Origin: Paludibacteraceae bacterium
GTDB taxonomy: Bacteria > Bacteroidota > Bacteroidia > Bacteroidales > Paludibacteraceae
NCBI GenBank assembly: GCA_024401555.1
Contig: JAKSKV010000020.1
Coordinates: 1-55,051 of the forward strand
DNA length: 55,051 nucleotides
Direction: 5' to 3'
Part shown: positions 11,401 through 18,559 of the stretch, piece after piece
How positions within the stretch are numbered: the stretch's first letter is position 1
How the letters are laid out: the number at the start of each line of letters is the position of its first letter
Made by a program: the position numbers and the translations under genes
Notes under the pieces: model-generated
What the model was told of the DNA's origin: nothing
The model's database searches: none
What the model saw: only the letters and a program-made list of their open reading frames with translations

Positions 11401-12862
11401 CACCGATATCTACCCGCGAAGAGATTGAGTCGGAGGAGAAATAATGCGCCACAAGACGCAAGGTGTCATATGCATAGCCACGATAGGAGAATTGGGGCAG
11501 AAAACCGCTGAACCGAACATCAGGCATCTGTTCCATCCGCCACTCGACCTGAATGTCGGAATTCATCGTGACCTTTTTAAAGTCGTCGGATTTTAGGATA
11601 GAGTCTAAGGCAACATCATTTAACTGGGCGGAGAGATTACACCCCAGATAATTCTCGGTATGGCGATAGCGCAAATCACCATCAACCTTCAACGATCCGA
11701 AAGGCACGGCGAGCTCCGCCATCACCTTGCCACTCGGCAAACTTCCCTTGTAGGTGAAATTTGTGGTCAATGGAAAATAATCAGCCCACTGCTTGCCCTG
11801 CTCACTACCCACTACCTTCAAGATACGGTCGGCGCCCATCTTCGTGACGCACAACTCCTTTACCCACAGATCATAACCCGTCTCCTCCCAAGCCATACAA
11901 TCATCCATTTTCACCCGCGGTGCCTCCAGCCTCAACAGAGAAGGATAATTGATCGATAAATCCTTCACATCAACCGACGGGAATACACCCGACGCCGCGA
12001 GGGAGAGCGACATAGAATCGGTCAACGATGAGAGTTGCGGAGCAAAACAGCGCAAATCCGCCAAGGAGAGAGAATCCGCGTGAAGAATCAAATTGTATTG
12101 CCCATTATCCAAGGCATAGTCTCCCCGCAATGCGACGACACTCTTAGGGAGCGACAACGTCAGGCTCGGCAAAGAGAGCTGGTTATCCTTCAAACAGACT
12201 TCACTCGCCATATCCTCAATCCGCAGTCCTGACTGCTCACGGAAGGAGAGATGTTCCACCTCCACATTAAGTTCTCCGGCAGGCGACATCGCAAAGGCCG
12301 CCTCCATCCGCAAATCAGAGCAATCAATATGCGACGCGTTAAAAAGGCCATCCGTTTGGGGGGCATCCTCCACATCGTAAGTCGCACGACCGTTACTCAA
12401 ATAAATGGCATTGATTTTCAAACCGAATGGTTTACTCGGTTCATCAGCAGACTTTTCCTCCGAAGCGAAAGCGTCAAGAAGGAACTGGTAGTTAAAGTCA
12501 ATGGAATCGGAGCTCTTGTCGATATGCACGACGAAATCATCCAATTCCACTCTTTTTATTTTCAAATAATTTAGGTCCAACAGCGCCCGAAGGCTCATAT
12601 CGGCCTTCACAGATCCAGCGTACAACAGCGTATCGCCCTTCAAATCCTCCACATAGAGGTTTTCAAGAGATAGCCCCCGCAGGAAATCGAAGCCTACATA
12701 CCCTATGGAGAGTTCCGTTCCCGTCTTCTCTTTCAGCCAATCCTCCCCATAAGAGCACAGCCTGTTTTGCACACTTTTGTTGCTCAAAATAGCCACCAAC
12801 AGAATATTCAGCAAAAGAATTACCGCGATGGCCAGCAACAATATGCGCAGCGCTCTCTTCAC
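8423..12862 (-). CDS. tamB: TamB: translocation/assembly module, AsmA-like lipid bridge protein
   Basis: 1,479 aa. One N-terminal transmembrane helix (ALRILLLAIAVILLLNILLVAIL) anchors it in the inner membrane; the rest is a long repetitive beta-rich periplasmic stretch ending in the TamB (DUF490) domain around residues 1000-1440 (e.g. YDITLPKAADNV, DRLLLSTNLGYQ). The start is GTG 12862, placed directly after the TAG of the upstream lipoprotein gene. In proteobacteria TamB and its AsmA-like relatives span the periplasm and carry phospholipids to the outer membrane, besides aiding autotransporter assembly. The next gene, tamL, encodes the outer membrane partner. A lipid kinase gene opens the same operon, consistent with a lipid-related role. 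Confidence 0.9.
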   Translation of the reverse strand: MKRALRILLLAIAVILLLNILLVAILSNKSVQNRLCSYGEDWLKEKTGTELSIGYVGFDFLRGLSLENLYVEDLKGDTLLYAGSVKADMSLRALLDLNYLKIKRVELDDFVVHIDKSSDSIDFNYQFLLDAFASEEKSADEPSKPFGLKINAIYLSNGRATYDVEDAPQTDGLFNASHIDCSDLRMEAAFAMSPAGELNVEVEHLSFREQSGLRIEDMASEVCLKDNQLSLPSLTLSLPKSVVALRGDYALDNGQYNLILHADSLSLADLRCFAPQLSSLTDSMSLSLAASGVFPSVDVKDLSINYPSLLRLEAPRVKMDDCMAWEETGYDLWVKELCVTKMGADRILKVVGSEQGKQWADYFPLTTNFTYKGSLPSGKVMAELAVPFGSLKVDGDLRYRHTENYLGCNLSAQLNDVALDSILKSDDFKKVTMNSDIQVEWRMEQMPDVRFSGFLPQFSYRGYAYDTLRLVAHYFSSDSISSRVDIGDPNLRGVVWLEGGGLTGEQPRLLAKAQLDDFSPKATHLVDSLGDMRVATRLSAELTDFNQLLGKVTVDSLRVSGDSAGIHWQEPLLLTHRQMADGTRRLSLSSPAVDAEMAGVYEFVDLYPAVIKTLQPYWPDVLDQMEVGDLAIADSFDFSVKVKRVEEWAQLFGKSIALPMGASLNGNISVPERAMRLKLELPSLSWENRKVSDISLRLSADGTKVKLSANVVADTSASGATEMMRVRLNSVVTHNQMEGVAYANTFPDSTFIKGSLPFVVYSTVDSAGKVNMNLTTQAADWTLVGYQFGTSPAEIHQMGKKIFVKNIGISLDDNVLLSVDGVASDLLSDTMNVRFDRVNLEPIVSALARKHVPLQCSLDGDLYGYALMGEAMRFKTNNLRFDSIVYEGVHWGDLAVDMRWNNERKGVLSKMVLTNEGRRTALIQGVVKPVDQTLKMVMTLDSLPVDRFIPFSSDFVSELRGNVGANILAEGKFDNVALEGRLFFQDLHARINYTGVGYTISDTIKFEKNRVRVDHFRLRDDNGRLLTLKGNVSHEDFKKFNYDLMVNMDNFLLLNNPKAKSNTVSGTFYANAKNLTVQGTDTHVKVRGEFSNGDKTTLNIILPETVTEVQNYDNIVYVKPAGYEVADTVAENLEMPLDIDADISVRLTDEATFYVNVADGAMVNGNGNLRVTYKEETVSIYDRYTVNSGYVKIKLSEIPAKKFTIQEGAYVQFNGDPMKLQFDATACYDVTADLATLSKNFTGMGLGSTRQPVRCSAKASGSLSEMNLSYDITLPKAADNVTQHMNSIITTDDIRIREFAYLIGLGMFYAPDGQTQGDEMLTSLASSSLSAALNNALSSVLKDKVTIGTGFSTSDEDFSDVEMNLSVSTKLLNDRLLLSTNLGYQKQASGEENEASFLGDFDAEYLLGKKKVLRIKAYNHTNNDYYRNSNNTQGVGVVFVKESKTLRGLLPFGKDEHGTNLLAPRDSVRTERRGRDAKK

Positions 12863-13495
12863 CTATTTTTTCTCGAAATTACTTCCTGTAATGACAACGT
12901 CAAACCATCCTTCTCCGGATAAGCGCGACTGATCCCTACGACCATCACGAGGCTTCACGGAATCCGTCTCCGGGAAGAGATCCTCCACATCGTACTTAAA
13001 ATCGAAAAGGCCCGACAAGAAGAGGGAGTTTCTGTCGCCATCCAGACCAATCAATTTGGCTCTGGTAAAGGTCAACGATCCTGAACGGACATTCAACGTA
13101 TCGGTCTTGTAATCTTTTTTCCACTCCACCAAACAACTGTCCTTGCTCTTCAAGTCAAGATCGAGGGAATCCAACGCGACCAAGTCGAAAAAGTGCTTAA
13201 TCTTCATAGAGTCCATCGGAAAGGTAAAGGAGAGTGTGCGGCGATCCCACTTGTTTTGCCAGTCGTTTCGGGCGCGCACATCACCGTGCAACGAGAAGGT
13301 GACGGTACTATCGGTCACAACGACGCTGGCTGGTTCTGAGGTGTGGCGCTCCGTGAACTTACAATCATCGATGTTGGCCTCGAATTTATCACTTCCACAC
13401 TCCATTCTTTCACTCAATAGATCATCTTCCCACACGTGGCAAGCCACTGGCAAGGTCAGCAAAGAGATCCATACTATCTTATTTATCAGCTTCAT
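12863..13495 (-). CDS. Hypothetical lipoprotein in the TamB operon
   Basis: 210 aa from ATG 13495 (a TTG nine bases upstream is the other candidate). The N-terminus MKLINKIVWISLLTLPVAC is a lipoprotein signal with lipobox LPVAC. The body is rich in charged residues and alternating beta-like segments, with no catalytic motif I recognise. It lies 12 bases after the beta-barrel gene and its stop codon abuts the tamB start, so it is clearly part of the operon. Its job is unknown; an envelope accessory to TamB/TamL is the natural guess. Confidence 0.7.
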   Translation of the reverse strand: MKLINKIVWISLLTLPVACHVWEDDLLSERMECGSDKFEANIDDCKFTERHTSEPASVVVTDSTVTFSLHGDVRARNDWQNKWDRRTLSFTFPMDSMKIKHFFDLVALDSLDLDLKSKDSCLVEWKKDYKTDTLNVRSGSLTFTRAKLIGLDGDRNSLFLSGLFDFKYDVEDLFPETDSVKPRDGRRDQSRLSGEGWFDVVITGSNFEKK

Positions 13496-13507
13496 AACAT
13501 TCAATTT

Positions 13508-14344
13508 TTAGAAATCCTCCGTAGGCATAGCCTTTTCTGTTTGAATATCGGTATCATAAGTGGACTCCACCTTGGTCACCTTCTCTCCGGAAGGGCCGAC
13601 AGGGAATTGGAAGGAGACCTTCAATCCACCACCCACTCTCATTTCGTCCAGATCAATGAAAGAAACAGGCGATTTGCCCAATTCGAATCGAGGGAAGATC
13701 ACCTCCGGATTCACATAAAAATGGTGACATCTGATACGAATACCGCCTGATGCGGAAATGGATGAATGGAATACGTCCGGCTTACCGACCGCCTCCAAGA
13801 CATCCCGCTCGTATAACGTCGCCATACGGCTGTTTATAATCGAAACAGTGTTGTTGGTCGCCACCTTGAAATCAAAACTGGCATCCACCTTCACATAGGG
13901 CCTTACCCTACATTGGTAGGGAGCGAAGAATACACGCATCGCCAAAGGAATACCCACATATAAGTTGCGTTGTCCCAGGGCGTTAAGGGAGATATAGTCA
14001 TTCGTGGTGGCACTCTCTTTCACCAACCAGTAGAAGTCGTGCCATCCATTCTCCACCATAGCGGAGTGGCTCACCAGTCGAACACCTGTCGCAAGCGAGA
14101 ACCTTTCGTTGCAGAAGAAAAATTCAGAGGTCACACCCAAATGCCAAGAGAGGTATTCAGCAGTGGCCACATTGGCTTCGCGGCTCAACAATTTAGGCAA
14201 ATTCGTCTCCTTCTCATCCGGGAAGATAAGCCCGTAAGAGACGCCCAAATTCACTCTCGTAGGCACCGCCTCTTCGCTTGACTGAGCGAACATCGGCATA
14301 GCGAACATCGCCAACAAGAGAGTCAATAAAGAAAAACGCTTCAT
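13508..14344 (-). CDS. Outer membrane beta-barrel protein
   Basis: 278 aa with a clear Sec signal peptide (MKRFSLLTLLLAMFAMPMFAQ). The mature part alternates polar and hydrophobic residues in strand-like units (VNLGVSYGLIF, LYVGIPLAMRVFF, SGGIRIRCHHFYVNPEVIF), the pattern of Bacteroidales small outer membrane barrels (PorT/OmpW-like). It lies 13 bases after the lipid kinase gene and 12 before the lipoprotein gene. The substrate or function cannot be told from sequence. Confidence 0.72.
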   Translation of the reverse strand: MKRFSLLTLLLAMFAMPMFAQSSEEAVPTRVNLGVSYGLIFPDEKETNLPKLLSREANVATAEYLSWHLGVTSEFFFCNERFSLATGVRLVSHSAMVENGWHDFYWLVKESATTNDYISLNALGQRNLYVGIPLAMRVFFAPYQCRVRPYVKVDASFDFKVATNNTVSIINSRMATLYERDVLEAVGKPDVFHSSISASGGIRIRCHHFYVNPEVIFPRFELGKSPVSFIDLDEMRVGGGLKVSFQFPVGPSGEKVTKVESTYDTDIQTEKAMPTEDF

Positions 14345-14357
14345 ATGTTTTTTAAAT

Positions 14358-15227
14358 TTAAATTCTAACCTTTAATGAGAGTGGATCGATCTCCACTTTG
14401 ATCTCCTTACCCATCGTGATAGGGTCGCCATCAATATGGAACTCGCCCTCTCCCTTACGGGTAAGCAACACCTCCCTCGCGGTCAACGAAGTGACGTGTC
14501 GGCTTTGGTCAAATGTCTTTCGGAAAAGACGGAAAGCCAAAAATGGCGCCGAGTAGATCGGGAAGGTGGAGAGGATGCAGATATTCAACAATCCGTCCCT
14601 GGTGCTGGCGTGAGGCGCGATATAGGCCATATTTCCCCACTGCGCCGCATTGGCGAAGGTGATCAGGAAGGCACGTCTGCGCAAAGTGAAGGAGGGGCCG
14701 ATCAATTTGTAGTAGTCAGGCTTATATTTCAAATACTCCCGCAACACCACCTTCAAATAGGTCATGAAGCCACGTTTACCTTCCATGGAGAATGATTGGC
14801 TGATATGCGCATCGAATCCAGTTCCGCAAGTGCAGAAGAAGCGGTGTCCGTTAGCCAAACCGCTATCGATGACATGCTCCTTTCCATTATGAATCTGCGC
14901 CAAAGCCTCCCTGGCATGCATGGAGAAGCCCAAATGGCGGGCCAATCCGTTACCCGAACCGAATGGCACAATGGCGAAAGCGGTCTCGGTATGCACCAAC
15001 GAAGAGGCCACCTCATTCATCGTTCCATCACCACCACAAGCGACCACCACATCGTATCCCTCTTCGGCAAACTGTTTTGCCAGTTCCCTTCCGTGGCCGG
15101 CATATTCTGTTTTTACGATAGTCGTCTCCCAATCTTCCTTAAACATCTCCTGTATCATCTGCGGCAAGGCCTTTTTGTCCGCCGTACCTGAGATAGGATT
15201 TATGATAAAAGCTATTCGTTTTGACAT
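14358..15227 (-). CDS. Diacylglycerol/lipid kinase family protein (YegS/DagK-like)
   Basis: 289 aa, close to the usual ~300 of the family. The nucleotide-binding start (FIINPISGTADKK) is followed by the kinase signature VVACGGDGTMNEV and FGSGNGLARHLG, both diagnostic of DAGK-type soluble lipid kinases. The C-terminal part (DGLLNICILSTFP, FHIDGDPITMGKEIKVEIDP) matches the beta-sandwich domain. It phosphorylates a lipid such as diacylglycerol or a sphingoid base; the true substrate is unknown. It is first in the operon that leads to tamB and tamL. A weak -7 box (TTACTTTG) lies at 15249-15256. Confidence 0.88.
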   Translation of the reverse strand: MSKRIAFIINPISGTADKKALPQMIQEMFKEDWETTIVKTEYAGHGRELAKQFAEEGYDVVVACGGDGTMNEVASSLVHTETAFAIVPFGSGNGLARHLGFSMHAREALAQIHNGKEHVIDSGLANGHRFFCTCGTGFDAHISQSFSMEGKRGFMTYLKVVLREYLKYKPDYYKLIGPSFTLRRRAFLITFANAAQWGNMAYIAPHASTRDGLLNICILSTFPIYSAPFLAFRLFRKTFDQSRHVTSLTAREVLLTRKGEGEFHIDGDPITMGKEIKVEIDPLSLKVRI

Positions 15228-15248
15228 AATATTACAACTTTAATTCCG

Positions 15249-15256
15249 CAAAGTAA
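15249..15256 (-). promoter_or_regulatory. Possible -7 box for the lipid kinase-tamL operon
   Basis: On the minus strand this reads TTACTTTG followed by C, one mismatch from TAnnTTTG, 21 bases before the start codon. No convincing -33 box is seen. Confidence 0.35.
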
Positions 15257-15373
15257 CTAAAAAAATCGAGATATTAGCCATATTTCGCCCTTTAAAAATG
15301 GTTAAACTAATACGAACGGAACATAGAAGAAAGCGATAAAAGCGAGGATGCCGCTCAATCTAAAAATAAATCG

Positions 15374-15381
15374 TAAATTCG
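15374..15381 (+). promoter_or_regulatory. -7 box for folA
   Basis: TAAATTCG fits the Bacteroidetes -7 pattern with the common C variant. It lies 44 bases before the folA ATG and downstream of the longer in-frame start at 15348, which argues against that longer start. Confidence 0.5.
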
Positions 15382-15425
15382 CGGCAAATCGGGCTGCCGA
15401 AATGGGGCCTCCAAAGGAAACGTTT

Positions 15426-15920
15426 ATGGAATATACAATCATCGCCGCCGTAGCGGAGAATCTTGCGATAGGCAGAGACAATCAGTTGATTTGGCACCTC
15501 AATGCCGATATGAAACACTTCAAGAGCCTCACCACAGGACACACTGTCTTGATGGGCCGCAACACCTACCTCTCCATCGGCCGGCCGTTGCCCAACCGCC
15601 GCAACATCATCCTCTCCCGCACCATGCAGGCGGAGGATGCACCAGGCTGCGAAATCATCCGCGACCTCTCCGAATTGGAGAGTGATCCTACCCTCAAAAA
15701 GGAGGAGATCTTCGTGATGGGTGGCGGACAAATCTACCAAATGATGATGCCTTTGGCCAATAAACTTTGCCTCACCTTGGTCCACACAAGCCCAGAGGCG
15801 GATACCTTCTTCCCCGCCTATCCCGAAAGCGAGTGGCAGGAGTATTCGCGCGAAAGTTTCACCGCGGACGAGAAGAACGACCACGATTATGAATTCGTGA
15901 ATTATTTGAGGAAAAGATAA
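15426..15920 (+). CDS. folA: Dihydrofolate reductase
   Basis: 164 aa from ATG 15426. An in-frame ATG at 15348 would add 26 residues that fall before the family's conserved start and upstream of a promoter-like box. The family pattern is complete: TIIAAVAENLAIGRDNQLIWHL at the N-terminus (split here for substrate and NADPH binding), MGRNTYLSIGRPLPNRRN in the middle, FVMGGGQIYQ for the cofactor, and a C-terminal TFFP segment. It reduces dihydrofolate to tetrahydrofolate for thymidylate and purine synthesis; its metabolic partner thyA lies 26 kb downstream rather than next to it. Its 3' end faces a short ORF, with a perfect palindrome in the 40-base gap. Confidence 0.96.
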   Translation: MEYTIIAAVAENLAIGRDNQLIWHLNADMKHFKSLTTGHTVLMGRNTYLSIGRPLPNRRNIILSRTMQAEDAPGCEIIRDLSELESDPTLKKEEIFVMGGGQIYQMMMPLANKLCLTLVHTSPEADTFFPAYPESEWQEYSRESFTADEKNDHDYEFVNYLRKR

Positions 15921-15936
15921 CAAACATAATTCGGAC

Positions 15937-15964
15937 GTAGAGACGTTGTGCACAACGTCTCTAC
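15937..15964. repeat. 28-bp perfect extragenic palindrome (copy 1)
   Basis: Two 14-bp arms GTAGAGACGTTGTG and its exact complement meet at the centre GTGCAC. It lies between convergent genes. On the minus strand its first bases (GTAG) supply the TAG stop of the neighbouring ORF. It shares the GTGCAC centre and the CGTCTCTAC end with the palindrome at 35638-35661. Confidence 0.85.
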
Positions 15965-16290
15965 CATAATTTCACCACCTTACACAAGGACAGATCCGCA
16001 GGAATCTCCTTGTCAGAAAAGAGTCCTGGATATTCCAACAGCCAATAGTGGGAAAATGTTTTTTCTTGAGGGAATTGCCTCAACAGTAGATCTTTCAAAG
16101 TTGTAACACATTGTAAATTGGGTTCAAAAGGGAGGATTACCCCATCAACAAAGGTCGTGGCAGGAGGTTCTGTTCCCTCCAATTCCATCAACGAACAACT
16201 TGCGGTCTCCTCATCCACCATCAGGACCGCGTTCCGCATCCAAGTGTCGGGAGAAGTATATATTCTGCGTGAGAGATAGCCTTTTCGCAT
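15961..16290 (-). CDS. Hypothetical 109-aa protein, possibly truncated
   Basis: 109 aa, last gene of the dksA-like/lspA operon, 11 bases after the DUF4296 gene, with a strong AGGAGG site 9 bases before ATG 16290. The N-terminus (RRIYTSPDTWMRNAVLMVDEE...FVDGVILPFEP) faintly recalls the beta-sandwich that begins amidohydrolases of the TrzA type, but the metal-binding barrel is absent. The stop codon is provided by the palindrome at 15937-15964, so the gene may have been cut short by its insertion. No function is assigned. Confidence 0.55.
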   Translation of the reverse strand: MRKGYLSRRIYTSPDTWMRNAVLMVDEETASCSLMELEGTEPPATTFVDGVILPFEPNLQCVTTLKDLLLRQFPQEKTFSHYWLLEYPGLFSDKEIPADLSLCKVVKLW

Positions 16291-16301
16291 CGCGTCGCCT
16301 C

Positions 16302-16658
16302 CTATTCGCCACCCGCCTCCTTGGCCACGATCGGCGTTATCGAGTCCTCCTTGGCCTGCAAACGCTCCATGACCTCTTCGTAAACCCGCTCATAAACATC
16401 CAAATGGGCAGAGTACCAGACTATGGCGGAATCAAATTCAGCCTCCGTGCAGTGATGTTTCTCCAACAATTGATTGTAAAAATAGGTAGGCATATCATCC
16501 GAAGGGCCTCCTTTTTGGGCGAAAGCCGACTGCATAATGTACTGATCCGTCAAAATTTCCACCATCTTCTTTTCGGGAATAATAGGCCGAGAAGAGTCGG
16601 GCGAACAAGCCGCCAGCAACACCAACACCATTCCGAAAAAATAACTCAAACCTCTCAT
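16302..16658 (-). CDS. DUF4296 family lipoprotein
   Basis: 118 aa from ATG 16658, preceded by AAGGAG; an upstream in-frame extension would overlap lspA and lacks a signal. The N-terminus MRGLSYFFGMVLVLLAAC is a lipoprotein signal (LAAC). The body (KKMVEILTDQYIMQSAF...TYFYNQLLEKHHCTEAEFD) matches DUF4296, a Bacteroidetes domain of unknown function commonly encoded beside lspA. It lies 19 bases after lspA, which makes the signal peptidase that matures lipoproteins. It probably acts as a small periplasmic helical protein. Confidence 0.8.
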   Translation of the reverse strand: MRGLSYFFGMVLVLLAACSPDSSRPIIPEKKMVEILTDQYIMQSAFAQKGGPSDDMPTYFYNQLLEKHHCTEAEFDSAIVWYSAHLDVYERVYEEVMERLQAKEDSITPIVAKEAGGE

Positions 16659-16677
16659 ACTTTCTCCTTTCAGGTGT

Positions 16678-17310
16678 TTAATCTTCATCCTCTTCCGGAG
16701 CGATGCAGTCTCTATACCAGATGAGCACCACAAATATACTGACCGTTATCGCGGAATCCGCGATGTTGAATACCGGAGAAAAGAATGTACCGGACGATCC
16801 ACCCACCCAAGGCACCCACTCCGGCCATGTATATGAGAAGAGCGGAAAGTGAAGCATATCGACCACCCTACCATAGAAAAGCGGTGCGTAACCGCCTCCC
16901 TCCGGCATGAAATGAGCGATCTGATGTAGGCTGGAATCGAAGCAGTATCCATAGAAGACACAATCAATGATGTTGCCGAGGGCACCCGCCATGATGGCGG
17001 CCACACAGAGCAGATAACCCATCTTTTCGCCCTTTTTCACCAAATGATAGAGATAATAACCCAGGCCACCCACGGCCAAGATTCTCAACAAGGTGAGGAA
17101 GATCTTATTGCGGAAAATCTCCATACCGAAGGCGATTCCATTGTTTTCAACAAAACGAATGTAGAACCAATCCGTAACCGTCACACTCTCACCTAAGTAA
17201 AAATGCGTCTTCACATAAATCTTCACGATCTGATCCAGGAGCACAATGCCCAAGATCAGAGCGGAAGAAATCAATATCTTTTTTTTCTGTTCAGATTGCA
17301 CAGTAATCAT
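16678..17310 (-). CDS. lspA: Lipoprotein signal peptidase II
   Basis: 210 aa from ATG 17310, which overlaps the stop of the dksA-like gene (TAATG). Four transmembrane helices are visible, with the family motifs FVENNGIAFGM, GALGNIIDCVFYG and VFNIADSAITVS; the aspartates in NIID and NIADS are the catalytic pair. It cleaves the signal peptide of diacylglyceryl-modified prolipoproteins in the inner membrane. It is longer than E. coli LspA (164 aa) because of an inserted periplasmic loop between the two catalytic motifs (FDSSLHQIAH...PFLFSYTWPEW region), usual in Bacteroidales. A DUF4296 lipoprotein gene follows. Confidence 0.95.
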   Translation of the reverse strand: MITVQSEQKKKILISSALILGIVLLDQIVKIYVKTHFYLGESVTVTDWFYIRFVENNGIAFGMEIFRNKIFLTLLRILAVGGLGYYLYHLVKKGEKMGYLLCVAAIMAGALGNIIDCVFYGYCFDSSLHQIAHFMPEGGGYAPLFYGRVVDMLHFPLFSYTWPEWVPWVGGSSGTFFSPVFNIADSAITVSIFVVLIWYRDCIAPEEDED

Positions 17311-17690
17311 TATTTCACACCATTTTTCTTGGCATCGATACACAATGTCGCATGAGGTACCGCACGCAATCTCTCCTTCGGAATGAGTTTACCGGTCTCG
17401 CGGCAAATTCCGTAAGTTTTATTCTCTATACGAATCAATGCGGCTTGTAGGTGCTGGATGAACTTCATCTGTCTTTGCGCCAAACGGCCAGCCTCCTCCT
17501 TGGTCATGGTCTCGGCGCCCTCCTCCAATACCTTGAACGTAGGGGAAGTATCCTTCACGTCATTGCCGTCCATATTCGCCAAACTTGCCTTCAATGATTC
17601 ATAATCTCTTTGAGCGGCGGCCAATTTCTCCAAAATCAACTCTTTGAACTCTGCCAACTCAGCATCTGAATATCGTGTTTTCTCTGCCAT
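17310..17690 (-). CDS. TraR/DksA family zinc-finger-type protein
   Basis: 126 aa. An N-terminal coiled-coil (ELKELILEKLAAAQRDYESLKASL...) and the C-terminal finger region YGICRETGKLIPKERLRAVPHATLC match the DksA/TraR family that binds in the RNA polymerase secondary channel. Only two of the four zinc cysteines remain (GIC and TLC), as in other Bacteroidales members, so zinc binding is doubtful. It is first in the operon with lspA, DUF4296 and the short ORF, and has a good promoter. Confidence 0.85.
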   Translation of the reverse strand: MAEKTRYSDAELAEFKELILEKLAAAQRDYESLKASLANMDGNDVKDTSPTFKVLEEGAETMTKEEAGRLAQRQMKFIQHLQAALIRIENKTYGICRETGKLIPKERLRAVPHATLCIDAKKNGVK

Positions 17691-17726
17691 AATCCATTAG
17701 ATTTAATGTGATACTTTTTACATTTG

Positions 17727-17758
17727 CGAAAGTAGATAAATGAGAGGGTTTATCCAAA
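17727..17758 (-). promoter_or_regulatory. Promoter of the dksA-like/lspA operon
   Basis: On the minus strand TTTG (17755-17758), 20 bp, then TACTTTCG (17727-17734). This matches the Bacteroidetes -33/-7 layout with one mismatch in the -7 box, 36 bases before the start codon. Confidence 0.65.
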
Positions 17759-17817
17759 CCTTTTATCCTACGAATTATCAACAATGAAAAAAAATGTTAA
17801 AGTTTTCCATCAAGGGC

Positions 17818-18543
17818 TCAATCGAAAATTTCGTATAGCACAGGAAGCGTCTTCAAATCGCCAAATCCCTGCAAATGAATGGCGTAGTATTCGATTATGT
17901 GGTCGATAAGTGCCCTACGTTCATCTCGTGAGAAGGTGAAATAGGACAAATTACGGTAATTGATTCGACACAGTTGCTGAAGGAAACGGGCCTCCTGGTG
18001 GGCGACATACTGGGTATGATCGGGACGCACAGCCGTGTATTCCGCCTGCCGAAAATCAAAATAGGGAGAATCCGACCAATCGCAGATATTGGGGCCAAAT
18101 CCTAAAAAGGAGGCCAACCGCACCAAAAAGGCGATGTGAAAATTGGGTACGCCCCGTTCCATATTTTCCAACCGAATCACCGACTCATACAAGAAACGGA
18201 AGAGGTACTCATCCTGCTCGCTGGTCTTCAACGCATGCGAAAGCACCTCCGCCAAAAAGAAGAGAATCGTGCTTTTATATGGATCAAAAAGGGAATCGTA
18301 GAGGGGATGGAGCGGCTTGATCTCCTTGATCACATGGAGCTCCCTGCTGTTTCGGACATCGCTGTCGATCTGGACCAATGAGAGGGGCTGCAAGAGGGAG
18401 AATCCCTTCCCGCCACGCTTGCTTCCCGCCCCATACAGCAAGAAGGTGGACCTTCCCAACTCACGGGTATAAAGCGTCAGCATCGTCGCATTGTCCCTAT
18501 ACTTCTTATGGTTCAGCACGATGGCGTCCGTCTTGACATACAT
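17818..18543 (-). CDS. recO: DNA repair protein RecO
   Basis: 241 aa. The N-terminal OB-fold (YVKTDAIVLNHKKYRDNATMLTLYT) is followed by LYGAGSKRGGKG and the helical C-terminal domain, in which the zinc-binding cysteines of some RecO proteins are not conserved (one Cys at NICDW). RecO loads RecA with RecR and anneals single strands in gap repair. It is the last gene of the GNAT/DUF5715/recO group, 16 bases after DUF5715. Confidence 0.9.
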   Translation of the reverse strand: MYVKTDAIVLNHKKYRDNATMLTLYTRELGRSTFLLYGAGSKRGGKGFSLLQPLSLVQIDSDVRNSRELHVIKEIKPLHPLYDSLFDPYKSTILFFLAEVLSHALKTSEQDEYLFRFLYESVIRLENMERGVPNFHIAFLVRLASFLGFGPNICDWSDSPYFDFRQAEYTAVRPDHTQYVAHQEARFLQQLCRINYRNLSYFTFSRDERRALIDHIIEYYAIHLQGFGDLKTLPVLYEIFD

Positions 18544-18559
18544 AACTGTGATTCAGTGA

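Noticed and set aside
15360-15953. 197-codon minus-strand frame opposite folA
   Set aside because: It is a shadow of dihydrofolate reductase, with no domain and no start signal.
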